NCBI GenBank assembly: GCA_009760855.2
Contig: WPIO01000021.1
Span: forward strand, 994,001-1,017,500
DNA: 23,500 nt
Direction of reading: 5' to 3'
DNA from: Cristatella mucedo
Taxonomy: Eukaryota; Bryozoa; Phylactolaemata; Cristatellidae
Positions 17,001 through 23,500 of the stretch are shown piece after piece. The notes under the pieces were generated by a model. The model was not told the DNA's origin. It searched no databases and worked only from the letters and a program-made list of their open reading frames with translations. Position 1 is the first letter of the stretch. The number at the start of each line of letters is the position of its first letter. Made by a program: the position numbers and the translations under genes.

Positions 17001-18731
17001 TAACTTGTCTTGATCTTGGCCACGGTCGGCCGGCCAATGAAATACTTTGCCGTGATGAGATCGACCGAATGCATCACGGCCATCAGGATGCCTAAAAGCT
17101 TGTCTACTTCAGAAAATTCGTTCCTCTGTGGAGAAGCCGAGTGAAAAAGTGATGGCCACTGAAGATGCAGACATGGTCAATATATATACGGCCCGTGTAC
17201 AACTGCTGGCAGTAATCACCACCATAGAGGAAGACACCAAGATTTGCATGACTGGTCACTGATTATGACGAGAAATGTTGCACATATGCCAAAAGTATTG
17301 AGAATAATGCCCAAACTTTGTCACCGACAACTCGACTTTTTTCCGCAGGCATAATAATGGCTGGGGTGGTGTTGCTTTCCTTGGATTCCAGGCACGACCT
17401 TGAGCTCACTGCCTGGGCCTGTAGTCATATTTGCCCCTCCAACCGTTCTTCTGCATGCACCATAGCATAAAAGAAGTCGTTTCTCCAAGCGAGTTTTGTG
17501 CCGGCTCTTCACTCTCCAATTAGTTTTAAGTTAATTTGAATGTTATTCTTGCCTTCCTGGCATCGGCAAATGTGGCCTGTCATGCTGCTGAAGCCGCCAT
17601 CATTACCACCACTGTCTGCTGCAGGTGACTGTATTGTTTGGGGTATTGGGGTCTCGTGATCACGAGAAGACTTTAATGTATGTCTTAGCTGTTATCTTTC
17701 AAGTCTGCTTCCTTTTAGCTGCAAAGGTTACACAATTCTAGCCCACTCAAGTTAGTCTACACATTATGTGATTTCCCGTCTAGACTTTTGTGATTACCTA
17801 TGCATTCAGATCTTAAGAGATGGTGCTAAAGTCGCAGCTGGGGTTTTCTTTCGTGACCCTCACAATTGCCTCATTAAACACTTGTCTCTAACCTGCGCTG
17901 GCTTCCCATGCAGTACTGTATCTATGCAGTTGCCACTTTAAGCACAGAATAAAAACCGTTTGGGGACCTTGCGCTCACAAAGCACGGAACTTCATACTAA
18001 TTGAAATCGGGACATCCCCGACTTAACGACATTTATAACGGAAGCTTAAAACCCACTCTTTCCTCACAGCATTTGCTCCGTCATTGTGAAAATGATCTCT
18101 TATGTGCTTGAACGTGCTGACATTGTAATTGTTAATATCACTAACAATTTTACTTTTCAGTTTATATTAGGTGCCTGGAAAGAGATTTACTGCTGTTTGC
18201 ACAGTTTAATTAATCCGTTGTGTCTGTGATCATCAGCTTGGGCATTGCTGACGTCAGCAGAACCGGTCTAAATGCACTAATAGCCCAGGGTGCTGAGAAT
18301 GGTGTTATGATAAGGTACAACACTGAGTTGAGCTTGCCTTAGCCAGATTCAAAGCAGACGATCATGACTTGGTGGAGCATAAAAGCAAGGTCGTGCTTGG
18401 CCCGGCTGAACTACACTGATCAATTCCAGCTGACCACGTGGCACTCAAGTCGTGTGTGTTGCTTCGACTTCTCGCTTGTCGACGTGTGATGGTGCATCTT
18501 TTTCTTCTGCAGGGCTCTGACCTTGGAGCATGGGACGATAGCCAAAACGCTTGGGAAGAAGAAGACCTTACCGGAGAAATGACGGCTGCGGCTCGAGAAC
18601 GGCGGCGAACCGAGCGTGAACGTCGCCTGATGGAACACCAGCAAAAGAAACTAGACAAGGAGATGAAGAGAGTGGGCCCTGGCTCTAAGAAAGATCCGGC
18701 CAGTGTGCTGATGGCCACCAAGTTGTCCTGA
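7815..18731 (+). CDS. EBAG9: EBAG9/RCAS1-like secretory-pathway protein, four coding exons
   Basis: Exons 7815-8018, 8194-8397, 11246-11338 and 18513-18731 all join in phase 0 with GT-AG introns into 239 residues (human EBAG9 is about 213). Seen in order: a hydrophobic N-terminal anchor (residues 3-19, core VIVIAVVA) followed by Cys21, Cys26 and a basic RRRK; a Trp-rich acidic segment (ESWTAWTDD, 72-80); LPDYFKDM (120-127); IVIKRK (137-142) and SSRL (153-156); SDLGAWDDSQNAWEEED (169-185); a charged predicted coiled coil (about 190-220); C-terminal KLS. All these blocks occur in the same order and spacing in EBAG9. The family protein is Golgi-anchored and restrains regulated exocytosis. The ATG has a good context (GCCATGG) and an in-frame TAG at 7803. 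Introns 2 and 3 are repeat-laden. Family assignment is strong; function in this organism is inferred. Confidence 0.88.
8194..8397 (+). CDS. EBAG9: EBAG9-like coding exon 2 (68 codons)
   Basis: No ATG starts this exon. The acceptor is TTGTTATAG| and the donor AAG|GTAATA; both ends are phase 0 and an in-frame TAG sits at the acceptor itself. Recognisable blocks are ESWTAWTDD near the start and EEDLPDYFKDMEPAIKK at the end, matching the EEW-x-SWDED and LEPDYFKDM regions of EBAG9. The 175-base intron before it is the only short one in the gene. Confidence 0.88.
8398..9571 (+). other. First half of EBAG9-like intron 2
   Basis: Non-coding. No known repeat is identified between 8398 and 9571; the frames of about 70 codons here show no domain. 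Confidence 0.5.
9572..9690 (-). mobile_element. SINE family 2, diverged copy
   Basis: The minus strand has GTGGGTTCGAGTC (B box), TTTATTGCC, GTGCAAGC and GTGATAGCC in the same order and spacing as the copy at 5427-5613. A G-rich interruption near 9690 marks its 5' side. Confidence 0.65.
9691..10194 (+). other. Intron 2 interior, unassigned
   Basis: No coding potential and no repeat family recognised. Confidence 0.4.
10195..10254 (-). mobile_element. SINE family 1 / LINE-type tail fragment
   Basis: ATAATAATAA followed by TACGTTTATATAGCACCCTC parallels the minus-strand SINE 3' tail at 20060-20080 (TTCGTTTATATAGCGCCC). Beyond about 10254 the match fades. Confidence 0.5.
10427..10580 (+). mobile_element. 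SINE family 1 copy in intron 2
   Basis: A box TGGCCCAGTGG (10434-10444) fits the polymerase III consensus. A B-box variant GGACTCGAGCC lies at 10505-10515. The body has GACCAAGGTCGTGGACTCGA and ends with AGAGATTAAGTTCTCC, GGGTGCTATGCAAATGAAT. The tail is LINE-like. It lies in the sense orientation of the host gene. Confidence 0.75.
10581..11245 (+). other. Intron 2, 3' part
   Basis: Short open frames only. The acceptor CTTTTACTTTTAAG ends at 11245 and leads into coding exon 3. Confidence 0.5.
11246..11338 (+). CDS. EBAG9: EBAG9-like coding exon 3 (31 codons)
   Basis: Acceptor TTTTAAG|, donor GCA|GTAAGT, both phase 0. The exon starts IVIKRKDDDLPD and contains SLSSRLSFKD. EBAG9 has KIVIKKRE, IPDG and SSRL at the same place. 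The distance from SSRL to the SDLG block of exon 4 equals that in human EBAG9, so no exon seems missing between them. Confidence 0.88.
11339..11896 (+). other. GC-rich island in intron 3 with long open frames
   Basis: The exon 3 frame stays open after the donor for another 185 codons to a TAA near 11896. Other plus-strand frames (11343-11786, 11662-11886) and minus-strand frames (11362-11793, 11484-11804) are open too. High GC explains most of this. One segment (11384-11470) reads LRQEVALLGELLRHPAALQ and ends CCGCAG|GTGGGT, like an exon with a donor. I do not recognise the protein. A GA-rich run closes the island at 11819-11860. Confidence 0.4.
12294..12331 (+). repeat. Perfect two-copy tandem repeat, 19 bp
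   Basis: TAGTACTTTGTTTGAGAGC occurs at 12294-12312 and again at 12313-12331 without mismatch. Confidence 0.95.
12385..12560 (+). pseudogene. Degenerate LINE C-terminal relic
   Basis: LLWLPVDQRI (near 12398) followed after a frameshift by LMLTHKPCHGLASSYI resembles the C-terminal block of CR1/L2-type LINEs (LHWLPV-x-x-RI...K-x-L-x-LT-x-K...LHGLAPSYL). Frames are broken. It differs from the main LINE of this window (LHWLPVKQRIDFKVLSLTF), so it is probably another subfamily. Confidence 0.5.
12940..12972 (+). repeat. AAAGTT-type short tandem repeat
   Basis: Imperfect repeats of TAAAGTT occur just upstream of the LINE ORF and may lie in the LINE 5' UTR or at its junction. Confidence 0.7.
12995..14616 (+). 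pseudogene. LINE APE endonuclease domain
   Basis: The basic linker SRCGGRNRQLRRRS precedes the domain. Motifs in order are NPRSMCNK (Asn codon at 13427), LTETW with the catalytic Glu (13508-13510), GGGVAII, VVYRPPG, MGDFNVH with catalytic Asp and Asn (about 13825), and HTLDQIFS. The final SDH motif reads SYH (about 14008-14016), so the catalytic Asp is lost. The frame shifts at about 13690-13717 (LVSPENKLP continues in the next frame). The enzyme nicks chromosomal DNA to prime reverse transcription. After about 14050 the connecting region is less conserved and the frame ends at 14616. Confidence 0.85.
14617..15728 (+). pseudogene. LINE reverse transcriptase domain
   Basis: Motifs include LASGQVPAPFKKAVVRPLLK, NYRPVSLLPFLSKTLERVV, then LLDLSAAFDTIDH with the first catalytic Asp, GVPQGSVLGPVLF, and FYADDTRLY (YADD at 15356-15367) with the catalytic pair. 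A TAG at 14978 replaces a codon in KF-x-SGFR. Otherwise 14774-15682 is one frame. Just upstream (14640-14770) a few residues in another frame (SKKTSHCPAP) continue the thread. The frame is lost after NDDKTTIYG (about 15512). The enzyme copies the LINE RNA at the nicked target. Confidence 0.88.
15729..16187 (+). pseudogene. LINE C-terminal domain
   Basis: About 152 residues in a new frame after the RT: LVQNSAARLVCRERRTCHIT, LHWLPVKQRIDFKVLSLTF, SLAPAYLSDLL, FGDRACSSYAPKVWNSLP, FKRILKTPI. This region is typical of CR1/L2-like LINEs. The sister copy on the minus strand (22606-23010) has FKRILKTHLFRTAF, so this copy has lost its last residues by a small deletion. It is the family's most repeated segment in the window. 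Confidence 0.88.
16370..16436 (+). other. LINE 3' tail with two-tier hairpin
   Basis: Outer arms AGCGCC (16381-16386) and GGCGCT (16411-16416) enclose inner arms AGAGA (16392-16396) and TCTCT (16403-16407). The end is ATTATTATTATGA. The same structure recurs in other LINE fragments and in the SINE tails. In related systems such a tail is the recognition site of the LINE reverse transcriptase. Confidence 0.75.
16571..16592. repeat. Perfect 9-bp inverted repeat before a SINE
   Basis: ACGGCATTT (16571-16579) and AAATGCCGT (16584-16592) are separated by four bases, immediately upstream of the SINE A box. Confidence 0.85.
16592..16745 (+). mobile_element. SINE family 1 copy in intron 3
   Basis: A box TGGCCCAGTGG (16601-16611), B-box variant GGACTCAAGCC (16663-16673), then GCATGTAAAGCACCCGAATA and AGAGATTAAATTCCC and an end at ACAAATGAATTATATT. 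It has the same layout as the copy at 10427; the tail hairpin is partly decayed. Confidence 0.75.
16746..17744 (+). other. Intron 3 interior, unassigned
   Basis: The longest plus-strand frame (16731-16931) begins inside the SINE tail and shows no domain. A minus-strand frame (17321-17512) also lacks features. I see no repeat match to the rest of the window. Confidence 0.4.
17745..18215 (+). pseudogene. Old relic of the CR1-like LINE C-terminus and 3' UTR
   Basis: Nucleotide words run parallel to 15830-16390 in order: GCAGCTGGGGTTTTCTTTCG with GCAGCTAGGCTTGTCTGTCG, CTGCGCTGGCTTCCC with CTGCACTGGCTACCA, GGGACATCCCCGACTTAACG with AACATCCCCTGACCTGACCA, ATGTGCTTGAACGTGCTGAC with ATGTGCTTCTGCGTGCTGAC. 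There is no open frame left. It is much older than the element at 12995-16436. Confidence 0.65.
18216..18512 (+). other. End of intron 3
   Basis: Non-coding, ending in the strong acceptor CATCTTTTTCTTCTGCAG at 18512. Confidence 0.7.
18513..18731 (+). CDS. EBAG9: EBAG9-like terminal coding exon (72 codons plus stop)
   Basis: Enters in phase 0 and ends at TGA 18729-18731. It starts GSDLGAWDDSQNAWEEEDL, the most diagnostic match to EBAG9 (SELGDLDTW...NAWEEEED). It continues with a long charged helix (RERRRTERERRLMEHQQKK) predicted to form a coiled coil, and ends ATKLS, where EBAG9 ends VKLS. Within the family the coiled coil mediates oligomerisation and partner binding. A Gly-Ser-Lys insertion near the C-terminus (VGPGSKKDP) lengthens this version. 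Confidence 0.92.
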   Translation, partial: GSDLGAWDDSQNAWEEEDLTGEMTAAARERRRTERERRLMEHQQKKLDKEMKRVGPGSKKDPASVLMATKLS

Positions 18732-19240
18732 TGCATGTCCTTCATCTTCCTCCCGTATGCCGTTACTCTTACTGGCAGCAACTTTAAAGGAACCCCTCCA
18801 GTCGTACTTGCGAAATGCAGTCCACTCGAGGGACTATTTCCGCCAAAGCATTGATGTTGCTTGCTTGCGTGCAAATTGGAGAGATCGTTCTATCCACATT
18901 TCACTGGCATGCAACTTGAGCGAGTATCTGCGGTATGTGGTGGTTCGTTGTTGCATGTTTGCTGTCATAGTCGTGGCAGGTCGACTCTTGTTCCAGCCCA
19001 CCCAGGCACTTGCGATCATGGTGGGCCTGTCGCTCATCTAATCTTCTAATAAGCACCTGTCTGCCTTGCTGCTGTATACAGGGCAGCTATGGTGATGGTG
19101 CTATGGCGACGATCCCCTGGCACCGGCTGATCGGCAGCTGGCTTGCCTCTCAAGTTGATTCGTGATTAGGTAGTGGAACTGCCTTCTGGCTGCTATTTTG
19201 GCGTCTCTGCATCGTGTAATAAACAGCATTGGACTTACAA
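18732..19240 (+). other. 3' UTR of the EBAG9-like gene
   Basis: About 500 bases follow the stop before a poly(A) signal. The open frames inside (18757-19041 plus, 18834-19037 minus) show no domain and are taken as chance. Confidence 0.6.
19218..19223 (+). terminator. Polyadenylation signal AATAAA
   Basis: A canonical hexamer about 490 bases after the EBAG9-like stop. Cleavage would be expected some 10-25 bases later. Two or more AATAAA-like words elsewhere lie in repeats, so this is the best candidate. Confidence 0.65.
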
Positions 19241-19802
19241 TGCACGTGTTTTTATTATAATTAAGACTTCCTCTTTGGATATCTAAATTTGTATCTTTGG
19301 AAGATGAAATAAGAAGACTTAATTTTGTATCAGATCTGCTGATCTAAATTCTCGATACTTCCTAGGCTCATTGGGATTTCATTTTCATATAAACATCTAG
19401 ACCTTAACTATTTCTCACAACGGCCAAATTAAACACCTGTATCCTGTCGTGACCTGATGAGCTGCATCCTCCTTACCATCTATCATTTCCTATGGCTGAC
19501 TAAGACAATTATTGGTGTGACATAATATTCTGGTACTGTATGAGGCATCCAGTATTTTGCCTATACTTCATTTTTTGCCAATATCCTGTCGTTCCCAGTT
19601 GTTTTCAAATTGTACTGTTTCCTCGAGGAGGGTAACTCAAGTGGCAAAGTCTACCCTCTATTGAAATAGCCTATCCTATATTGTAAGGTTATGACGGACG
19701 GTCGGCCCTAATCTTTCAATAGTCGGGAAGCTGGTCGAAATGTCACTGCCTCTGTGATCTAACTCCGTCTTTGGATTCATCAGCACTTCAGAGACTGCTA
19801 AT
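19241..19802. other. AT-rich intergenic stretch
   Basis: No reading frame, repeat family or RNA gene recognised. Confidence 0.5.
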
Positions 19803-19975
19803 AATATTATCAAAACATTTGATAAAGAACACTCAGATAACTCAATCTTTTTCTAGGCGCTTTACAATTGCTGCAAAGGAAGCACGATCGAGTGGTTAGT
19901 GGTAGCATGCTCAATAAACAAGAATAACGTGGTTACGGGTGACACGCACAGGGTCAGCGTGCAAGTGTTGCAATC
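19803..19975 (-). mobile_element. CR1-like LINE 3'-end fragment
   Basis: Read on plus: CATTTGATAAAGAACACTC, TCTAGGCGCTTTACAATTGC, TGCAAAGGAAGCACGAT, GGGTCAGCGTGCAAG. These parallel 22395-22550. Only the 3' UTR is present. Confidence 0.75.
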
Positions 19976-20018
19976 CTTGTTCACGTTTACACAAGAGGGA
20001 ATAGCAAAATATACCTGT

Positions 20019-20022
<4 letters not shown>

Positions 20023-20062
<40 letters not shown>

Positions 20063-20194
20063 CGTTTATATAGCGCCCCAAGAGAACTTAATCTCTATTC
20101 AGGCGCTTCACATATGCCTCGGAGCTCGAGCCCACGACCTCAGTCAGACCTTGGTCGGTGCGAGCACCTTAACAGCTAGGCCAAACCAGCTCGG
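20023..20194 (-). mobile_element. SINE family 1, best-preserved copy with (AT)n tail
   Basis: On the minus strand: TTTGGCCTAGCTGTTAAGG (A-box region, near 20176-20187), TCGTGGGCTCGAGCTCC (B-box region, about 20118-20134), then GTGAAGCGCCTGAATAGAG, ATTAAGTTCTCTTGGGGCGC, TATATAAACGAATTAT and an AT run on the plus strand at 20023-20059. Outer hairpin arms (AGCGCC 20072-20077, GGCGCT 20102-20107) and inner arms (AGAGA 20081-20085, TCTCT 20092-20096) are perfect. Confidence 0.8.
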
Positions 20195-20210
20195 CACATA
20201 TATGCTTACA

Positions 20211-20619
20211 TACATGCATCTCTTCTGCTTGGTCTCCTAAAATATGCGAAGGGTTCAGGCTGCATAGTTTTCTATTATACACCCAAAATTCAAGCTGCTT
20301 TAGGCCTGCAATCAGTTGCTTTCATTTCAAATCATGCAACGGAATCGTGAGTCATAGCTGAACTGAAGCTCGCCTAGGCAAATGTTTATCATGTAGGTGT
20401 CTGCAAGTATCCTTAACTGAGGAATGGCAGTCATGGTCTTTGGCATGGAGGGATACATTTTTACCTTGGCTGAGCATAACTTCCAAAAGTGTGAGGTCGC
20501 GGCGTTTTAGGAGAAGTCAGAAGAGTACTTTGCCAAAAAGGTGCAGTGTGTTGTGGCGTGAAAGGCGACTCAAATCGGCAGCAGCAGAATCGGCTGCTTC
20601 TGCATATAAGATAGTGTAA
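20211..20619. other. Intergenic stretch, unassigned
   Basis: No feature recognised. Confidence 0.5.
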
Positions 20620-20720
20620 TACTAATAGATGATACTAATACATTTGTTGAGCGCCCTAAGAGAAATCTCTTACTAGGCACTACATACGCTGCACAGGAAG
20701 CATGTCAATTGCTCAGCGAT
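20620..20720 (-). mobile_element. Degenerate LINE 3'-tail fragment
   Basis: ATACATTTGTTGAGCGCCCT, AAGAGAAATCTCTTACTAGG, then GCTGCACAGGAAGCATG parallel the minus-strand tails at 22200 and 22400 with several small deletions. Confidence 0.6.
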
Positions 20721-21228
20721 AACGTGAACAGTATCAGAATCTATAAGCACACAGGACTACTCGTAGATGGATGGAGCAAACGATGTTTCCTCAGTGCTTA
20801 ACAAGCCGAGAGCAGACATGCTTACTTCTAAACGCGCCCTAATTGCATGTTAACCAATATGTAGCGCCCTGCTGAAATAAGTGGTTGAGAAATGGTGGTT
20901 TATTAACTCAAGTTTCCTCATTTTAGCTGTGCTGTGGAGAAGGTAATAATAGATGGTTATTAGCAGTAAGCCACGGTCGACCAGTTAAGGTCAGCTCATT
21001 CACCAGCCTAATTTGTATAGAAGCAGGCGAACCTGCGCGGCGGCCATCGACCGACTTGCGACTAATGAAAGACTTATGCAGCTAAGCGAATGTTTATTGC
21101 TCAATTTGAATAGGTCGAGCAGCGCTCCTGGGCTAGAGTAACGAGCGCCAAACACGCGCCGCCCGCCAGGCCCCTGTGGGTACCTCCCCGTCCTTAAAAT
21201 GCGTTAGCCTCTTCTGAAAAACCGTCTG

Positions 21229-21247
21229 GCCTCTTCTAAAAAGAGGC
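21229..21247. repeat. Small hairpin GCCTCTT/AAGAGGC
   Basis: Seven-base perfect arms at 21229-21235 and 21241-21247 with a five-base loop. Confidence 0.8.
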
Positions 21248-21644
21248 TGATACGTCGTACCGCTCTAGAAGACAGTTCTTCAGCCTCTAAAGAAAGGCGC
21301 CATTCTCATTTTGGGACTGAATCTGATGCCCCACGCCGAATGCTAGCCGCTAGGATGAAACTCTTCGGAACCGTTACCCGACTAGATATCGGCACCTTCA
21401 TACCCCTATTCAAGAGGGGGCCCGAAGTTAAGCATTCTGTGAACCTGCCAAGAAAAACGAGTTGGCTCTCTAGCGCCTGCGTATAAAGCAACGATTACCC
21501 ACTGTAAGAAAAAGCGAACCCCTTCTGAATAGCGAGCCTGAACGTGCACGCCCACGGTTTGCCGCTCTAGGCTAACCCCATCCTAAACAACGCGGCCGTC
21601 CTTTCCGGATCAATGCGGCAAGGGTGCACTGAAGGCGCGCCGCC

Positions 21645-21692
21645 GGGAGGGCTTCACCTTATCATTCGTCTTTAAGTCCGGTAAGCCCTCCC
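21645..21692. repeat. Inverted repeat with 10-base perfect arms
   Basis: GGGAGGGCTT (21645-21654) pairs with AAGCCCTCCC (21683-21692). With a one-base bulge the stem extends inward by CACC/GGT. The loop is about 21-28 bases. Confidence 0.85.
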
Positions 21693-21960
21693 TAGAGGCA
21701 GGTTAGCTATCCATAGGAGTTATAGGGACTCCAAGTGAGGGCTGGAAGAGGCGTCCTCAGCGAACGGGTCAGAACTGTTGCAGCTGCGATAGGGGCAGGG
21801 TGGCCCTGCTCCTTCAGCCAGAACCAGCTCTCCTTATCGCATCGACGGTTTCTCCCTCATTGTAGTGCCTTTCACTCGCCCTACCGAGACTTTTGCTGCT
21901 CCCCTTTTCGCCATTTTTTTACCACAGCGTAGCGATCATTACCACGGTGGCTCCTGAAGA

Positions 21961-22194
21961 TATTTGAGGTGCTGCAATTTCATTCGCTGTTCTATATTCG
22001 ATTGGTATTGTTGTCTAAGCTTGCTTAAGGAATAACTGACGCGAAAACCGTAATGACCCAGCGGTTATTATTAATATCAAGTGCAACATTATTATTAATG
22101 AAAGAACTCAAGTAGAGCAAAATTAGGCCAATCTAACATCTTCTCTGCAAAATACCGGCTGCGCCCGCGATTGCCTCAATAAAGTTGCCTTAAT
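21961..22194. other. Intergenic stretch, unassigned
   Basis: Contains two short ATTATTATTAAT-like runs (22066, 22090) but no clear element. Confidence 0.4.
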
Positions 22195-22310
22195 AGTAAT
22201 AATATTATTACATTTGATATAGTGCCCTCAGAGAACTCAATCTCTTTGAAGTCACTTTACATTTGCTGCAAAGGAAGCACGATTGAATGGTTAGTGGTAG
22301 CCTTGTATTA
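22195..22310 (-). mobile_element. CR1-like LINE 3'-end fragment
   Basis: AATAATATTATTACATTTG, TAGTGCCCTCAGAGAACTCA, CTTTACATTTGCTGCAAAGG and GATTGAATGGTTAGTGGTAG match the other minus-strand tails, notably 19803-19900. Confidence 0.7.
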
Positions 22311-22384
22311 CCAAGTCTCTAAATTGATTAGCTTTACACGGAAGCGGGTGGCAGCTTTTCGTTCTCAAAAAAATTTATAATAAT

Positions 22385-23029
22385 AATAATAATGCATTTT
22401 AGAAAGCGCCCTAAGAGAACTTAATCTCTTTCTAGGCGCTTTACATTTGCTGCAAAGGGAAATGCAATTGAATGGTAAGTAAAATCATGCTTGAAAAACA
22501 AGCAAAATGAATAACATAGTTAGGGGTGACATGCACAGGGTCAGCATGCAAATGTGGTTAGTGACAGAATTCAGTGTCAGCACGCATAAGCACATGAAGG
22601 ACGAGTCAGACGGACCCAGTAAATGCTGTCCTAAATAGGTGTGTTTTTAAGATTCTTTTAAATATGGTCAGGTCAGGGGATGTTCTGACGCAGGTCGGGA
22701 GTGAGTTCCAGGCTTTGGGAGCATACGAACTAAATGCACGGTCTCCAAAGGATTTAAGGTTTGTACGAGGTATTTGCAGACTGTTGTATTCCGAAAAGCG
22801 GGTGGTACGATGCTTGGCCTGATGGAGTAGTATATCTGAGAGATAGGCTGGAGCCAAAGAATGAAGTGACCTAAAAGTGAGCGACAAAACCTTGAAGTCA
22901 ATCCGTTGCTTGACCGGTAGCCAGTGCAGGTCGGCGAGAAGTGGAGTAATGTGGCAACTGCGACGCTCACGACAGACAAGCCTAGCTCCAGAGTTTTGCA
23001 CCAGCTGCAATCGCCTGATCGCACGTGTG
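22385..23029 (-). mobile_element. 5'-truncated CR1-like LINE copy, C-terminus plus 3' UTR
   Basis: The minus strand encodes 134 residues (start at 23010 is internal) from LVQNSGARLVCRERR to FKRILKTHLFRTAFTGS, nearly identical to 15815-16190 of the intron 3 element. It keeps the last residues missing there. The 3' UTR follows down to the AATAATAAT tail at 22385. Hairpin arms AGCGCC (22405-22410), AGAGA (22414-22418), TCTCT (22425-22429) and GGCGCT (22435-22440) are intact. The open frame suggests a fairly young insertion. Confidence 0.88.
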
Positions 23030-23034
23030 CTCTC

Positions 23035-23235
23035 TCAACACCCACCCATCAGCTTCTGGTAATCCCGACGTCTCTCGCACTGTATTCAAGTCTTTTGGTG
23101 ATCGAGCCTTTAGCTCGTATACACCTACATTCTAAAGCTCGCTTTCAGCTTCTGCCACTACCTGCAAGGCCCTTGCATCATTAGAGTCTCTGCTAAGACG
23201 CGTTTGTTCCGGTCTGCTTTACCGTGCAGGACACT
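23035..23235 (+). pseudogene. Diverged LINE C-terminal fragment, opposite orientation
   Basis: The plus strand reads FKSFGDRAFSSYTP (near 23088-23129), then a TAA, then LLRRV and further residues like the FK-x-LLKTRLF end of the same LINE family. It is more diverged than the minus-strand copy next to it. Confidence 0.65.
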
Positions 23236-23500
23236 AAACCTTAGGTAAGTGTTCTCATCCGAATGTTAGCAGAACTAACTAGACGTAATGCCGGTCTTTT
23301 TGTGTACGACGCGACGCGACGCGAGCAAAGCCGAGACGCTGCAGAGCTTTTCCAGAACTCCAGCAATTAGTTTCCACCAAGAGAGGACACTTTCTGCTGG
23401 AGAGTGAAATCGTCACGTGCGTTGCAGACAGTGAAATACCGGCCGCACCCCTTAACCGGCTGCTTGGCGCCGTTGCCCCGTCGCACTCAAGACTCCAGTT
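23236..23500. other. Right end of window, unassigned
   Basis: GC-rich, with a short GCGAC repeat at about 23308-23323. No gene or repeat family recognised. Confidence 0.4.

Larger units (their letters stand above)
20990..21960. other. CpG-rich region with hairpins, unassigned
   Basis: The stretch is richer in G+C and CpG than its surroundings (for example CGCGGCGGCCATCGACCG at about 21037, GCGCGCCGCCGGGAGGG at about 21635). No domain is seen in the frames at 21306-21491 or 21735-21932. GCCTCTT words recur at 21207, 21229 and 21282. It could be the promoter region of a neighbouring gene or an unknown repeat. No rRNA match is evident. Confidence 0.35.

Noticed and set aside
18757-19041. 94-codon frame with hydrophobic stretches after the EBAG9-like stop
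   Set aside because: It lies in the 3' UTR before the poly(A) signal, has no homology I recognise, and other frames are open too.
21410-21440. 5S rRNA-like word GAAGTTAAGC
   Set aside because: Only this word matches; the rest of the 5S sequence and its promoter elements are absent.
1-23500. CRISPR array, toxin-antitoxin or prokaryotic defence system
   Set aside because: No spaced direct repeats, no bacterial-type operons, and introns and retrotransposons show a eukaryotic genome.

Overview
The window looks like nuclear DNA of an animal, most likely a bilaterian invertebrate. It has one intron-containing protein gene with GT-AG introns, and the rest is dominated by retrotransposons in many states of decay. 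I cannot name the species. A lophotrochozoan such as a mollusc or flatworm is a guess from the repeat mix only. There are no rRNA or genuine tRNA genes, no CRISPR arrays and no bacterial operons.

Host gene. Four plus-strand coding exons (7815-8018, 8194-8397, 11246-11338, 18513-18731) join entirely in phase 0 into a 239-residue protein. It resembles EBAG9/RCAS1, a Golgi membrane protein of the secretory pathway (about 213 residues in human). The 5' UTR probably starts at a strong acceptor near 7699 and holds a tiny upstream ORF. The 3' UTR carries an AATAAA at 19218. Intron 2 (2.8 kb) and intron 3 (7.2 kb) are swollen by repeats.

Left part. Positions 1-577 hold the decayed C-terminus of a non-LTR element with a restriction-like endonuclease (R2/NeSL type). 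It is followed by TA and GT microsatellites. A Ty3/Gypsy LTR retrotransposon lies on the minus strand at 968-5327, with short LTRs (128 and 141 bp), a primer-binding site, a polypurine tract and a broken gag-pol. Its gag is split by a short LINE-tail fragment. Two tandem tRNA-derived SINE copies (5328-5613) abut its 5' LTR, and SINE 3' sequence lies beyond its 3' LTR.

Middle. Intron 3 contains a GC-rich island (about 11343-11804), a degenerate LINE relic (about 12385-12560), a long CR1/L2-like non-LTR element in sense orientation (12995-16436), a SINE (16592-16745) and an older relic of the same LINE family (about 17745-18215).

Right part. Downstream of the gene are LINE-tail fragments, a minus-strand SINE with an AT tail (20023-20194), and a CpG-rich stretch with hairpins but no recognisable gene (about 20990-21960). 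Two LINE C-terminal fragments of opposite strand meet near 23030.

How the parts relate. The CR1-like LINE and one SINE family share a 3' tail with the same two-tier hairpin. This suggests that the SINE is copied by the LINE's reverse transcriptase. I found no clearly new biological system. The best leads are the EBAG9-like gene model, the LINE/SINE tail pairing, the GC-rich intronic island and the unexplained CpG-rich hairpin region.
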